The notes beneath the pieces are model-generated. The model was not told where the DNA came from. It saw only the letters and a program-made list of their open reading frames with translations, and did not search any database. The translations under genes and the position numbers were made by a program. From NCBI GenBank assembly GCA_015654675.1, contig JAATGM010000010.1, forward strand, positions 1-64,000: a stretch of 64,000 nucleotides of DNA, read 5' to 3'. Below, one piece after another: positions 25,146 to 34,811 of the stretch (the stretch's first letter is position 1; each line of letters starts with the position of its first letter). The stretch comes from Planctomycetota bacterium (GTDB taxonomy: Bacteria > Planctomycetota > Phycisphaerae > UBA1845 > UTPLA1).

Positions 25146-27314
25146 ATGTGGTCCTTCGTACATCCCGGAATCGCGGCGGCGGCGGCAGGCCTCGTCCTCA
25201 TCCCCATCGCCATTCACCTGCTCAGTCGGCGGCGATACCAGCAGGAGCCCTGGGCGGCCATGCTCTTTCTCCATCGCGCCCACCGCCGCACACGCCACCG
25301 AACACGCATCGAGCAGTGGCTCCTGCTCGCGCTCCGCACCGCCGCCATGTTGCTTATCGCGCTGGCCGTCGCCCAGCCGCTGATCGGTGCCAAGCCGACG
25401 TTCGGACTTGGCCGCCAGCCGCGAACCGAGCGAATCCTGATCATCGACAATAGCGCCTCCATGCGCGCCCCCTGTGACGACGGACGCAGCGCCTACGATC
25501 ACGCCCGTGACGCGGCCCTCAAACTCGCCGCTACGTTCGGCCCTAGTGACGCCATCTCCGTAATTACCACTGCGTGGCCCGCGCGCGTGATCATGAACAA
25601 CGCCCCGCTCGACGATGGCGCCATCCGTCGCGCCCTCGCCGACCAACCCGGCACCTTCGCAAAAAACGATCTGGCAACCGCCCTCGATCGCGCCCGCGAA
25701 GCCGCCGTTCGAAGTGAGCTCCCGGCCGACCGCCGCGCCGCTTATCTGGTGACGAATCTCTGCCGTTCGGATTGGCTCGATAATCGTGCCGCCTCGTCCG
25801 GCGAATCATCGACGCAGCTCAACGCTCGACGACTCACCGAGGTTTCGCGTCTGACGATCCTGGAAATCGACCCACAATCCAGAGATAACGCCGCCATCGT
25901 CGGCCTGACCTGCACCGATCGACTCGTCGGCTGCGAGTGGCCAATCGCGCTCGCCGCCGATGTTGCGGCCTTCACCGAGCATCCGCTGCCCGCCGCGCAG
26001 CTCGAAATCCGGGTCGATGGCCGCGTCGTCCGGACTCTGCCTGTCGCTGCGCTCGCCGCCGGCGAAGTCCGCCGCGTTCCATTTACCGTCTCCATCGAGC
26101 ATCCCGGCTCGCGCGTCGTCTCAGTCCGCCTGCTCGGACCCGCCGACGCGCTCCCCTATGACGACGCCCGCTACTTGTCGATCGACGTCGCGCGCGGCAT
26201 GCGCGTTCTGGCGGTCGATGGCCGCTCGGTCGGCTCGCAGGGCGGCGATTCGTTCTACTTTGCTCGCGCCTTGGCTCCATCCAACTCGGGCGACGCCGCG
26301 CACTTCCAAGTGCAGAGCGTCGGCGAATTCGAACTGCACGCCGCCGATCTCCGAACTACCGCCATTGTCGTCCTGGCCAACGTCCGATCGCTTCCAGCTG
26401 ATCAATGGAAGCGGCTCACGCGATTCGTCCGCGATGGCGGCGGACTCTTCGTCGCCGCGGCCGATCAGGCCGATCCCGAAAACTACAACCGCGCCGCCCG
26501 CGAACTGCTTCCGGCCGCCCTCGTCCGCATTGACGAACGCAACCCCGACGCCCCCGACCTCCCGACGTTGCAGATCGCCGATGCATCACACCCGGTTCTC
26601 GCCGACTTCGGCGCGCAACCCATCGGCGGCCTGCTCACCGCAAAGTTCTCGCGCGCCTGGCGCGTCGAACCGGCCGCCGAGGCACATGTCCTCCTCCGCT
26701 TCACCAACGGCGACACCGCACTCGTCGAACGCAGTGTCGGTCGCGGCCGGGTCATGCTCTGGACTTCCAGTTTAAACATGGCGTGGAACAACCTCCCCGC
26801 CCGGCCCGATTTCGTCACGCTGATGCTTAACATCGCCGGTTCGCTGTCGGCCCGCGCAGATGCGTGGCGAAACGTCCTCGTCGGCGAGTCCGCCGTCGAG
26901 CCACTTCGACAGGCAGCTCGCGGAAACGAAGCCACGCTGCGCACGCCCGATGGCAGGCAATTCACCCTTCCAATTGCGTCCGACGACGGACGCCTCGAAG
27001 TCCGCGTGCCCGGCCGCGGCCCCGACGGTTCGACCGACGAACCCGGCGTCTACGAGCTGACTGTCAACGCTTCCACCGCAAAGCTGTGCGTCAACGTCAG
27101 CCCCGCTGTCTGCGACCTGCGGCGCTGGACGCGCGAAGACCTCCGCGCATCCTTTGGTGAATCGATTGGCTGGGCCAATGCCGCTGATCCGCTCGCTGCA
27201 ATCACTCAGCGCGCCGCCGCGTCGGCCGCGACGCTCCCGCTCTTGATCGTCCTGTTCGCGGTTCTCCTGATCGAGACCTTCGTCGCCCTGGGATTTGGAC
27301 ATCGCCGCGCATGA
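25146..27314 (+). CDS. BatA-like membrane VWA protein
   Basis: A 722-residue protein with the double-transmembrane N-terminal region of BatA-type proteins (helices at ~6-25 and ~58-80, with the RRRYQQEPWAAMLFL motif between) and a VWA domain whose metal site reads IIDNSASM (D101, S103, S105). A long periplasmic beta region follows, and a final transmembrane helix lies at ~695-717. It overlaps the next gene by 4 nt (ATGA). It probably anchors a MoxR-controlled envelope complex. Its length is far above the ~330 residues of Bacteroides BatA because of the large middle part. Confidence 0.88.
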   Translation: MWSFVHPGIAAAAAGLVLIPIAIHLLSRRRYQQEPWAAMLFLHRAHRRTRHRTRIEQWLLLALRTAAMLLIALAVAQPLIGAKPTFGLGRQPRTERILIIDNSASMRAPCDDGRSAYDHARDAALKLAATFGPSDAISVITTAWPARVIMNNAPLDDGAIRRALADQPGTFAKNDLATALDRAREAAVRSELPADRRAAYLVTNLCRSDWLDNRAASSGESSTQLNARRLTEVSRLTILEIDPQSRDNAAIVGLTCTDRLVGCEWPIALAADVAAFTEHPLPAAQLEIRVDGRVVRTLPVAALAAGEVRRVPFTVSIEHPGSRVVSVRLLGPADALPYDDARYLSIDVARGMRVLAVDGRSVGSQGGDSFYFARALAPSNSGDAAHFQVQSVGEFELHAADLRTTAIVVLANVRSLPADQWKRLTRFVRDGGGLFVAAADQADPENYNRAARELLPAALVRIDERNPDAPDLPTLQIADASHPVLADFGAQPIGGLLTAKFSRAWRVEPAAEAHVLLRFTNGDTALVERSVGRGRVMLWTSSLNMAWNNLPARPDFVTLMLNIAGSLSARADAWRNVLVGESAVEPLRQAARGNEATLRTPDGRQFTLPIASDDGRLEVRVPGRGPDGSTDEPGVYELTVNASTAKLCVNVSPAVCDLRRWTREDLRASFGESIGWANAADPLAAITQRAAASAATLPLLIVLFAVLLIETFVALGFGHRRA

Positions 27315-29683
27315 ACCGAATCATCCATTGGCTGATTGGTTTCGACCCGCGCCGCCTCGAGCCCGGAGGCAAGTGGGCGTTCCGGCTGCTCACACCACCC
27401 GAACCCTGGGTGCTCGCCACCGGCCTCGTGCTTGCCATCGCCGTGGTCGCGCTCTGCTACTCGCGCGAGGCCACCCGTCGCTGGCCGCGTGTCCTGCTGG
27501 CCTTTTGCCGGCTCTCCGCCTTGCTCGTCGTCATGGGACTTTTTTCGCAACCCGCCCTCGTCTACACACGCAATCAGGTCTATCCCACGGCTGTCGCCGT
27601 GCTCGTCGATCGATCCGCCAGCATGGCCCTGGCCGAACGAACGACACCCGACACCGGCTCGCACCAGACGCGCTGGCAGCTTGCGACCAACACCCTGGTC
27701 GGTTCCTCAAAGCTCCTCGAGCAATTGTCCCCGCACCGCGAAATTGCACTCTGGGATTTCGCCGACTCCGCTCGCATGCTCGTGAACATCAAGTCAGGCG
27801 AGGACGATACAGTCGCCCGGAAGGAAATCGCAGCGGATCAACCCGCCGGCCCGAGAACCGACGTCGCCGGCGCTTTGAATGCAGTCCTCGACGCATCCCG
27901 CGGCGGTCGATTGGCGGCCGTTGTCGTCCTCAGCGATGGACGCCAAACCGCGCCCACTTCCATTGAGCCCGCCGTCGCGGAGGCCGTCGAACGCCGCGTC
28001 CCGATTCATACCATCGTCGTCGGCTCGTCGCGTGGAAGACGCGACATCGCCATAGTCCGCGCCTGGACCGATGGCGACGCATTTGTCGGCGACTTTACGT
28101 CAATCAACGCGCGCGTCGTTGCCGACGGATACGCCGGCCCCGTTCCGGTGACGCTCGAACTCCGCGACGCGGCCACGGGCGGCCTGCTCGCCCTCCGTCG
28201 CGTCGAGATCGACCCGCGAAAACCCGCCGCCGATCTCGAACTTCGCTTCCGGCCTACTCAACCAGGAAAGCTCCGCCTTCGCCTGACCGCACTGCCCCGC
28301 GCCGACGAAGACGACTCCGAGAACAACTCGGCCGAGGCCTCCCTGCTGGTACACGACGAAAAAATCCGCGTCCTCTACGTCGATGCCGAACCTCGCTTCG
28401 AATATCGCTTTCTCAAGAACACCCTTCTCCGCGAGCCGACGCTGGAGAGCAGCATTCTGCTCCTCTCCGCCGCACGCGACTTTCCGCAGGACGGAACCCA
28501 TCCCATCCGCCGCTTCCCGGTCAGCCCTCAGGAGCTTGCCGAATATCAGGTTGTCATCCTTGGAGACATCGACCCGCGCGGCGATTGGATCAGCCCCGCT
28601 CAATTGCGAATGCTCGCCGACTTTGTGTCGTCACGCGGCGGAGGCATCGCCTTCATCGCCGGCGAACACAACACGCTGGCCCGGCTCCTTGGCACTCCGC
28701 TCGAAAAGCTCGTCCCCGTTCGCGTGTCGGCCGACTCGAAGCCCACCGCGACCTCCCCCATCACTGAATCATTCACGCCCCACCTCACCGCCGCGGGCCG
28801 GCGTCATCCGCTGTTCCGCCTCGACGTCGACTACTCAGAAACGCCGGGCGCTGCCGAAAAACCGACCGACGTCCTCAGTCGCCTGCCCGGTTGGTATTGG
28901 TTCGCGCCCGCCCCCGGTGCTGTCCCGGGCGCCGAAATCCTTGTTGAACATCCCTCCCAGGTCTCGTCCGACGGTCCCGTCCCACTTGTCGCCCTCGGTC
29001 GCTATGGCGCCGGCCGTACCTACTATCAGGGCACGGACGACACGTGGCGCTGGCGGCAGCATCAGGGCGAGGGCTATTACGATGCCTATTGGGTGAAGGT
29101 GATCCGCCTGCTCGGTCGCGAGGCCCGCCTCGGACCACTGCATCGCTGGCGACTCGAAACCGATCAGCGGCAAAATCGCATTGGCGAACCGATTCATCTC
29201 GTCCTAACAGCCGAGGACGCCGCTACCGCCGGAACCTCGCAGGAGCTATCCGCCCGCCTTACGGCGGACGATGGCGATCTCATCGAATCGATCAAGCTCC
29301 AGCGAACCGATCCGTCCGCGCGAACCTTTGACGCCTCGTTCTGGCCGTCCGCTCCCGGTCGCTATCGGGCCACTGCGGATGTCTCCGTCGAAACGCCCTC
29401 ACACCCGCCCGTCACGGCCACATTCGAGGTCGACGCCGATGCCGAAGAGCGTACTCAGCCGGCGGCCGATCGCGACTTTCTCCAGATGATCTCCGCTCGA
29501 ACGGGCGGCAAATGCGTCGACCCGGCCGACGCCGCATCGCTGGTCAACCTCATTCCCGATCGAAGCATTCTCGTGCCGGACGACCTCGTGCAGCCGCTGT
29601 GGGATACCAAGTTTGCGCTGCTCCTGTTCGTGCTGCCCATCACGCTCGAGTGGATCGTCCGCAAACTGCGAGGATTGGCGTGA
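27311..29683 (+). CDS. Large membrane VWA / glutamine-amidotransferase-fold protein
   Basis: A 790-residue protein: two N-terminal helices (~33-50 and ~60-80), a VWA metal site AVLVDRSASM (D100, S102, S104), a beta-sandwich region, then a stretch (VLYVDAEPRFEYRFLKNTL onward) resembling the class-I glutamine-amidotransferase-like domains found in such proteins, and a last helix near 765-783. It overlaps the preceding gene by 4 nt and is 1 nt from the next ATG, indicating translational coupling. It is likely a periplasm-facing partner of the BatA-like protein. Confidence 0.85.
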   Translation: MNRIIHWLIGFDPRRLEPGGKWAFRLLTPPEPWVLATGLVLAIAVVALCYSREATRRWPRVLLAFCRLSALLVVMGLFSQPALVYTRNQVYPTAVAVLVDRSASMALAERTTPDTGSHQTRWQLATNTLVGSSKLLEQLSPHREIALWDFADSARMLVNIKSGEDDTVARKEIAADQPAGPRTDVAGALNAVLDASRGGRLAAVVVLSDGRQTAPTSIEPAVAEAVERRVPIHTIVVGSSRGRRDIAIVRAWTDGDAFVGDFTSINARVVADGYAGPVPVTLELRDAATGGLLALRRVEIDPRKPAADLELRFRPTQPGKLRLRLTALPRADEDDSENNSAEASLLVHDEKIRVLYVDAEPRFEYRFLKNTLLREPTLESSILLLSAARDFPQDGTHPIRRFPVSPQELAEYQVVILGDIDPRGDWISPAQLRMLADFVSSRGGGIAFIAGEHNTLARLLGTPLEKLVPVRVSADSKPTATSPITESFTPHLTAAGRRHPLFRLDVDYSETPGAAEKPTDVLSRLPGWYWFAPAPGAVPGAEILVEHPSQVSSDGPVPLVALGRYGAGRTYYQGTDDTWRWRQHQGEGYYDAYWVKVIRLLGREARLGPLHRWRLETDQRQNRIGEPIHLVLTAEDAATAGTSQELSARLTADDGDLIESIKLQRTDPSARTFDASFWPSAPGRYRATADVSVETPSHPPVTATFEVDADAEERTQPAADRDFLQMISARTGGKCVDPADAASLVNLIPDRSILVPDDLVQPLWDTKFALLLFVLPITLEWIVRKLRGLA

Positions 29684-29684
29684 G

Positions 29685-32600
29685 ATGAGACGATTGCCGG
29701 ACAAATCGCGAGAGCAACTCGACGCCGCCGGCGGCGTGTTGGAGCAACTCGCCCGTCTCCGACGGCGCCTGCGAGTCCTCCTGCTCGTTGACGGCACGGC
29801 GCGCGTGATCGCGGTCGCCTCCATCGCATTCCTCGCCATCGGCGTTGTCGACTATTGGCTCGTCCTGCCGTGGCTCCTGCGTACGGCGATCGCGACTTCG
29901 CTGCTGATCGGCTTGCTTGCAATGACCGATCGCCGAATCGTGCGCCCGCTGATCAACCGCATCCCGCTTCGTGAAATCGCCTCGCGCCTCGCACGCCGAA
30001 CGCACGACGCCGACCGCCTCGCGAGTCTCGTCGATCGGGCCGAGGGGCACGCCGCCGGTGCGCCCGAATTGTGGCAGCGCGTCGACGCCGAAGCCCGCGC
30101 CGCTGTCGCCGCACAACCGATCGAATCCGTCATGAACGCCCGACGGCCGCTGAAAGCCGTCGCCTGCGGTTCTGCTTCGCTCCTGGCGGTGCTGGTCTTA
30201 TCGCTCGCGGCGCCCGGCTGGATGCACACCGCCTGGCATCGACTGATCTGGCCGCCGGGCGCGGCCGCATGGCCGACGCGCGTCGGCATCGAACCCCTGA
30301 CCCGCTCCAGCAAAGTCGCGCGGGGCGAGCCATACATCACGGAGATGCGCATCACCCGCGGCGGCGATCCCGACCTGCGCGCCTTTCTGGTCGTCGCCGA
30401 GAAAGATCGCCCCACGCAGCGCCTGATGATGAGACTGGACTCCGACGGAACCTACCGCCGCACGATCGAATGCGTGACGGCCGACACCCGCTTCTGGTTC
30501 GAGTCCGGCGACGCTTCGACCGCCGCCACGCCGGACATCCTCCGCGTGGTCGATCGCCCGGCCGTTCGGCGCATGACCGCCGACGTCACGCCGCCGCCCT
30601 ACGTCCGCAATGGAAAATCATGGACCGAATCGCTCGACGATCGCCGCATCGCCGTTGTTCAAGGCAGTAAGATTTCGGTGATCGTCGACGCCACCAAGCC
30701 GCCCAGGCGCGACGCCGCTGGAAACACACGGGCGGTTCTGCGTTTCGATGACGGAACCGAAGTGCCCCTCGCGTCGACCGACGCCGAGCCAACGCGACTG
30801 CGTGGCGATTTCGTCGCCGATGCTGCCCGCCGCTTCGAAGTCGCCATGGTGGATCGCGACGGCCTCACCTCCGGCCCACAGCAGTCCTGCGAGGTCGAGG
30901 TCAAACCCGACGATCCCCCTTCCGTCGCCATTGTCCGCCCGCCTGCCGCGATTGAGGCCGCGCCGATCGCCGAAGTATCAATCCGCGTCACCGCCGAGGA
31001 CGACTTCCGGCTGAAATCGCTCGCACTCGAATGCACTATCGCCGATCACTCACCCGTCCCGCCGTTCGACTTGCTCGCTGCCGCCGACGTCGCCCCTGCG
31101 GCGGCTCGCGTCACGATCGACCATGTCATGCGACTCGCCGATCTCAAGGTGAAGCCCGGCGACACGATCGAGTATCGCGCCGTCGCGGCCGACGACGCCG
31201 AGCAGGCCGGAAAGCCGCGCGATCCCGTCCGCACCCCGCTCTCGCGAATCCGTGTTGTCGAAGCCGCCGACCTCGCCGAACGAATTCGCGCCGACCAGAC
31301 CGCCCTCCACGCACAGATTCGCACCATCCTCGCCGCCGAAGAGGTCATTCGCGATCGTACAACCGCCGCCATGAATCCCGCGCTGCAATCCGAAGATGCC
31401 GACGACACCTCCGCCGGAACACTCGAATCGCTGGGTGGACAGCAGCGCGGCGTCATCGCCCGCGCCCGTCAGCTCGCCGCCCAATTCAACGACATCGCCG
31501 ACCGCATTCGCGCCAACGGACTCAAGCTCGAAGATCTCTCCGCAACCCTTCCGGCGACGTCGCGCGAACTCGCCGAAATCGCGGACGGCCCCATGACTGC
31601 AGCCAACTCGCTTCTCGCGCAGGCCGCGCAGGCGCCCGCGACCGCGCGCGGCGATTCCGTCACCCGCGCCCTCGCCTCCGAATCCGACGCCATTGCGAGA
31701 CTCAATCGCCTGCTCGAATCGGCCGGCGAACTGCATGACGTGCCCGATGTCGTTCGCAAACTACGCGAACTGCTCGATCGCCAGGAAGCACTGGCTCGCA
31801 CCGGTTCCGACCTCGCCAAGCGCACCGCGGGCGTCGCCAACGACCGCCTCCCCGCCGCCGAACGCGAACAGCTCGCGCAATCCGCGCGCGATCAGGAGCG
31901 GCTGGCTGACGAAGCTCGCCGCGCGGTCAAACGCATCGGCGAACTGGCCAGCGTCACCAAAGATCGCGCCGCCGCAACCGCGCTGCAGCGTGCCTACGGC
32001 GCGGCCGATGGCGCCGGTGTCGCCGACAAGATGGCCGATGCAGCCCGCCAATTGAACGAAAATCGAACTAGTCGCGCCGTCGATCTACAGCACGAGGCCG
32101 AGACCGCCCTCCGCAGCGTCCTCGCCGCGCTGGAACAGGCCCCCCTTCGCCAACTGGAGGAACTCACTAAGCAACTCGCCGACCTCAACCGCCGCCTCGA
32201 CCGGCTGATTGCCGCTCAGCAACGCCTCATCGACGAAAACCGCGCCGCCCGCGCGGACAACGCCGCGGCCGGCCCGTCAAAACCCGCCGACGAATCCGCC
32301 GATCGCCTCCGCCGCCAAGCCGAGCGACAGAGCACGCTCGCCACAACGACCTCCGGCCTCACCCGCCGCCCCGAACCCAGCGGCGAGAATGGTGAAACGG
32401 TCCGCAAGACGCTTGCAAACGCATCCGGACACATGAAAGACGCCGCCACAAAGCTCGATAGCGGCGACGAGAAACCGGCCCTCGACGAGCAGCGAACAGC
32501 CCTCGACTCCCTCAAGCAAGCCCGCGACCAGCTCAACAAACTCGAAGACAAAGCCGCCGAAGAACTGTCGCAGCGCTCGCTCGACGCCATTCGTGACGAG

Positions 32601-33188
32601 CTTGTCCGCATTCGGAATGAGCAGGAAAAACTCCGCGGACTGACTCGCGCCCTCCCCGCCGGAGCAGCCAACCGAGCTATCCGGCTTCGAGCAACCAGTC
32701 TCGCCGGGCAGCAGAGCAAGCTCGCCACTCCGCTCGAAGCCGTTAAGAAGCGGATGGGCGGAGCAATCGTTTACGTGTACGTCTGCGACGCGATCCTCGC
32801 GCGCATGAAGCAATCCGCCGATGCACTCAAGGCCGCCAAACGCGACCAGGCCGTCACCGATCAGACGCGGATCGTCCAGGACCTCAGCCGCCTCATTGAC
32901 GCCATCGCCCAGCTGCGCCGGCAACGAGACGACGCGCGCTTCGCCGAATCTGCGGCCGCCGGTGGACAGGGTGAATCCGGCACGCCCGATCGACCCGTTC
33001 CGCCGATTGCCGAGCTTCGAGTGCTGCGCCTTCTACAATCTGAGTTGAACGACCACACGGCCGACGCAGCGCGCGACCCCGCAGCCAACGCCGAAGGCAT
33101 TCAGGACCTCGCCGCCCAACAGCGAGACTTGCTCGACCTGGCGAAGAAAATGATGGAACGCGCCCGCGCCCAGCAGGAGAAGCCATGA
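29685..33188 (+). CDS. Giant membrane-anchored coiled-coil protein (DUF4175-like)
   Basis: A 1167-residue protein with three N-terminal hydrophobic helices (about 32-50, 57-75 and 155-175), beta-sandwich segments at about 200-480, and then a very long Ala/Arg/Glu-rich region (~500-1150) with heptad character and many Gln. It resembles DUF4175-type proteins that accompany MoxR/VWA operons. The ATG at 29685 follows the previous stop by one base; the frame's extension upstream lies inside the previous gene. It overlaps the next gene by 4 nt. It probably reaches across the periplasm as a scaffold. Confidence 0.82.
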   Translation: MRRLPDKSREQLDAAGGVLEQLARLRRRLRVLLLVDGTARVIAVASIAFLAIGVVDYWLVLPWLLRTAIATSLLIGLLAMTDRRIVRPLINRIPLREIASRLARRTHDADRLASLVDRAEGHAAGAPELWQRVDAEARAAVAAQPIESVMNARRPLKAVACGSASLLAVLVLSLAAPGWMHTAWHRLIWPPGAAAWPTRVGIEPLTRSSKVARGEPYITEMRITRGGDPDLRAFLVVAEKDRPTQRLMMRLDSDGTYRRTIECVTADTRFWFESGDASTAATPDILRVVDRPAVRRMTADVTPPPYVRNGKSWTESLDDRRIAVVQGSKISVIVDATKPPRRDAAGNTRAVLRFDDGTEVPLASTDAEPTRLRGDFVADAARRFEVAMVDRDGLTSGPQQSCEVEVKPDDPPSVAIVRPPAAIEAAPIAEVSIRVTAEDDFRLKSLALECTIADHSPVPPFDLLAAADVAPAAARVTIDHVMRLADLKVKPGDTIEYRAVAADDAEQAGKPRDPVRTPLSRIRVVEAADLAERIRADQTALHAQIRTILAAEEVIRDRTTAAMNPALQSEDADDTSAGTLESLGGQQRGVIARARQLAAQFNDIADRIRANGLKLEDLSATLPATSRELAEIADGPMTAANSLLAQAAQAPATARGDSVTRALASESDAIARLNRLLESAGELHDVPDVVRKLRELLDRQEALARTGSDLAKRTAGVANDRLPAAEREQLAQSARDQERLADEARRAVKRIGELASVTKDRAAATALQRAYGAADGAGVADKMADAARQLNENRTSRAVDLQHEAETALRSVLAALEQAPLRQLEELTKQLADLNRRLDRLIAAQQRLIDENRAARADNAAAGPSKPADESADRLRRQAERQSTLATTTSGLTRRPEPSGENGETVRKTLANASGHMKDAATKLDSGDEKPALDEQRTALDSLKQARDQLNKLEDKAAEELSQRSLDAIRDELVRIRNEQEKLRGLTRALPAGAANRAIRLRATSLAGQQSKLATPLEAVKKRMGGAIVYVYVCDAILARMKQSADALKAAKRDQAVTDQTRIVQDLSRLIDAIAQLRRQRDDARFAESAAAGGQGESGTPDRPVPPIAELRVLRLLQSELNDHTADAARDPAANAEGIQDLAAQQRDLLDLAKKMMERARAQQEKP

Positions 33189-33775
33189 AACATCACCAAG
33201 CGGCTCTCGCAGCCCTTCTCTTCGCGGCCATACCCGCCCTGGCCGACCCGCCTACATCGCAACCGGCCGACTCATTCACTCGGCGGCTGCTCAAAGGCGA
33301 CTCCACGCAGGGCGACCCGCTCAACCGCATGATCGAATCGATGGACCAGGCCCGGGCCGGCCTCGCCGACCGGCGCGACACCGGCCGTGACACCCAACTC
33401 GCCCAGAAGCAGGCCCTTACCGCCCTCGACGAACTCATCGAATCGGCTCAACGCTCCTCCGGCTCCGACGGTTCATCCAAGTCTTCCAAGACCCAGAAGC
33501 GCCGCACCGGCCAAGCCAGTCCGCAACAGAAGAAAGCCGCCTCACCCGGAAAGGCCGACGGCAAAGCTCCCGCCACTCAGCCCGCCGCCGGTCCGACACG
33601 CGGCGACCGCTCCGGCGTTAGCGCGAATGTCGGCGAAGCCCCGCGCCGCTGGGGCAATCTGCCGCCGCGCGACCGAGCCGAGCTTCTCAATGGCCTCGAC
33701 GAAGAGATGCCCGCAAAGTACCGCGAACATATCGAGCGCTACTATCGCTCGCTAACCGAAGAGGAAAAGCCATGA
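33185..33775 (+). CDS. Exported low-complexity protein of the VWA operon
   Basis: A 196-residue protein with a signal peptide (residues 1-20, ending ALADPP) and a polar Ser/Lys/Gln/Pro-rich disordered middle. The compact C-terminus RWGNLPPRDRAELLNGLDEE then YREHIERYYRSL is, from memory, a recurrent motif in planctomycete proteins of this operon type. It overlaps both neighbours by 4 nt. No enzymatic motif is present, so it is likely a structural adaptor. Confidence 0.7.
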   Translation: MKHHQAALAALLFAAIPALADPPTSQPADSFTRRLLKGDSTQGDPLNRMIESMDQARAGLADRRDTGRDTQLAQKQALTALDELIESAQRSSGSDGSSKSSKTQKRRTGQASPQQKKAASPGKADGKAPATQPAAGPTRGDRSGVSANVGEAPRRWGNLPPRDRAELLNGLDEEMPAKYREHIERYYRSLTEEEKP

Positions 33776-34794
33776 CACCGCGCCGCACCGCCGTCGCCAT
33801 CGTACTTTTTCTGTCGACCGCTTCGCTCGCGGCGCCCTCCACGCAACCCGTCTCGTCGTCCGACGACGAATACACGCCGGAAACGCTGGCAGCCATCGAT
33901 CGCGGCCTCGCCTGGCTCGCAGCCCATCAATCCGATGACGGCTCCTACGGTGCTGGCTCCCAATATGGTCGCCACGTCGGCATCACCGGCCTGGCCGGCA
34001 TCGCCTTCATCGCCGACGGCGATCTCCCCGGTCGCGGCCGTTACGCCAAAAACGTCCAGCGCTGCCTCGACTTCATTCTCAAATCCACGGCCGAGCAGTC
34101 CGGCCTCGTCGCCGCTGAAACGTCCTACGGCCCCATGTACGGCCACGGTTTCGCCACCCTCTTCCTCGCCGAAATGTACGGCGCCGCCCCCAACCCCGAC
34201 CTCCGCGAAAAACTCCGCAAGGCCATCCTCCTGATCGTCCGCACGCAAAACGACCAGGGCGGCTGGCGCTATCACCCCGTTAAGGCCGACGCCGACATCT
34301 CAGTCACCATCTGCCAGATCATGGCCCTCCGCGCCGCCCGCAATGTCGGCATCGACGTCCCCAAATCCACCATCGACCGCGCCATCCGCTACGTCCGCGA
34401 CAGTCAAAACCCCGACGGCGGCTTCCGCTACATGCTCGACTCCCCCGGCTCAATGTTCGCCCGCTCCGCCGCAGGCGTGGCCGCGCTCTTTTACGCCGGC
34501 ATCTACGAAGGCCGCGACATCGAGCGCGGCGTTGCCTACCTCGAAAAATTCACCCCGGGCAAATCGCAGGAACAAACCCACTTCTACTACGGCCATTACT
34601 ATGCCGTGCAGGCCATGCACTTCGCCGGCGGCGCGCACTGGCGCGCCTGGTGGCCCGCCATCCGCGATGACCTGATCTCAAAGCAGGCCGCCGATGGTTC
34701 ATGGAACGGCGAAGGCGGCACCGAATACGGCACCGCCATGGCCCTCATCGTCCTGCAATTACCCAACAACCTCCTGCCGATCTTTCAGAAGTAG
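33772..34794 (+). CDS. Exported prenyltransferase/squalene-cyclase-fold protein
   Basis: A 340-residue protein with a signal peptide (1-22) and an alpha/alpha-barrel repeat domain of the terpene cyclase / protein prenyltransferase superfamily. Repeat marks are SDDGSYG, NDQGGWRYHP, NPDGGFRYML and ADGSWNG. The DxDD cyclase acid is not seen, so this is probably a binding, not a terpene-forming, member. Exported members are common beside VWA genes in planctomycetes. It overlaps the preceding gene by 4 nt and is 17 nt from the NPCBM gene. Confidence 0.85.
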   Translation: MTPRRTAVAIVLFLSTASLAAPSTQPVSSSDDEYTPETLAAIDRGLAWLAAHQSDDGSYGAGSQYGRHVGITGLAGIAFIADGDLPGRGRYAKNVQRCLDFILKSTAEQSGLVAAETSYGPMYGHGFATLFLAEMYGAAPNPDLREKLRKAILLIVRTQNDQGGWRYHPVKADADISVTICQIMALRAARNVGIDVPKSTIDRAIRYVRDSQNPDGGFRYMLDSPGSMFARSAAGVAALFYAGIYEGRDIERGVAYLEKFTPGKSQEQTHFYYGHYYAVQAMHFAGGAHWRAWWPAIRDDLISKQAADGSWNGEGGTEYGTAMALIVLQLPNNLLPIFQK

Positions 34795-34811
34795 GCGATA
34801 TCATCCATCGA

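Noticed and set aside
24115-25383. 422-codon frame overlapping the DUF58 gene
   Set aside because: Same-strand, different-frame shadow; Arg/Pro/His-rich with no homology-like segment.
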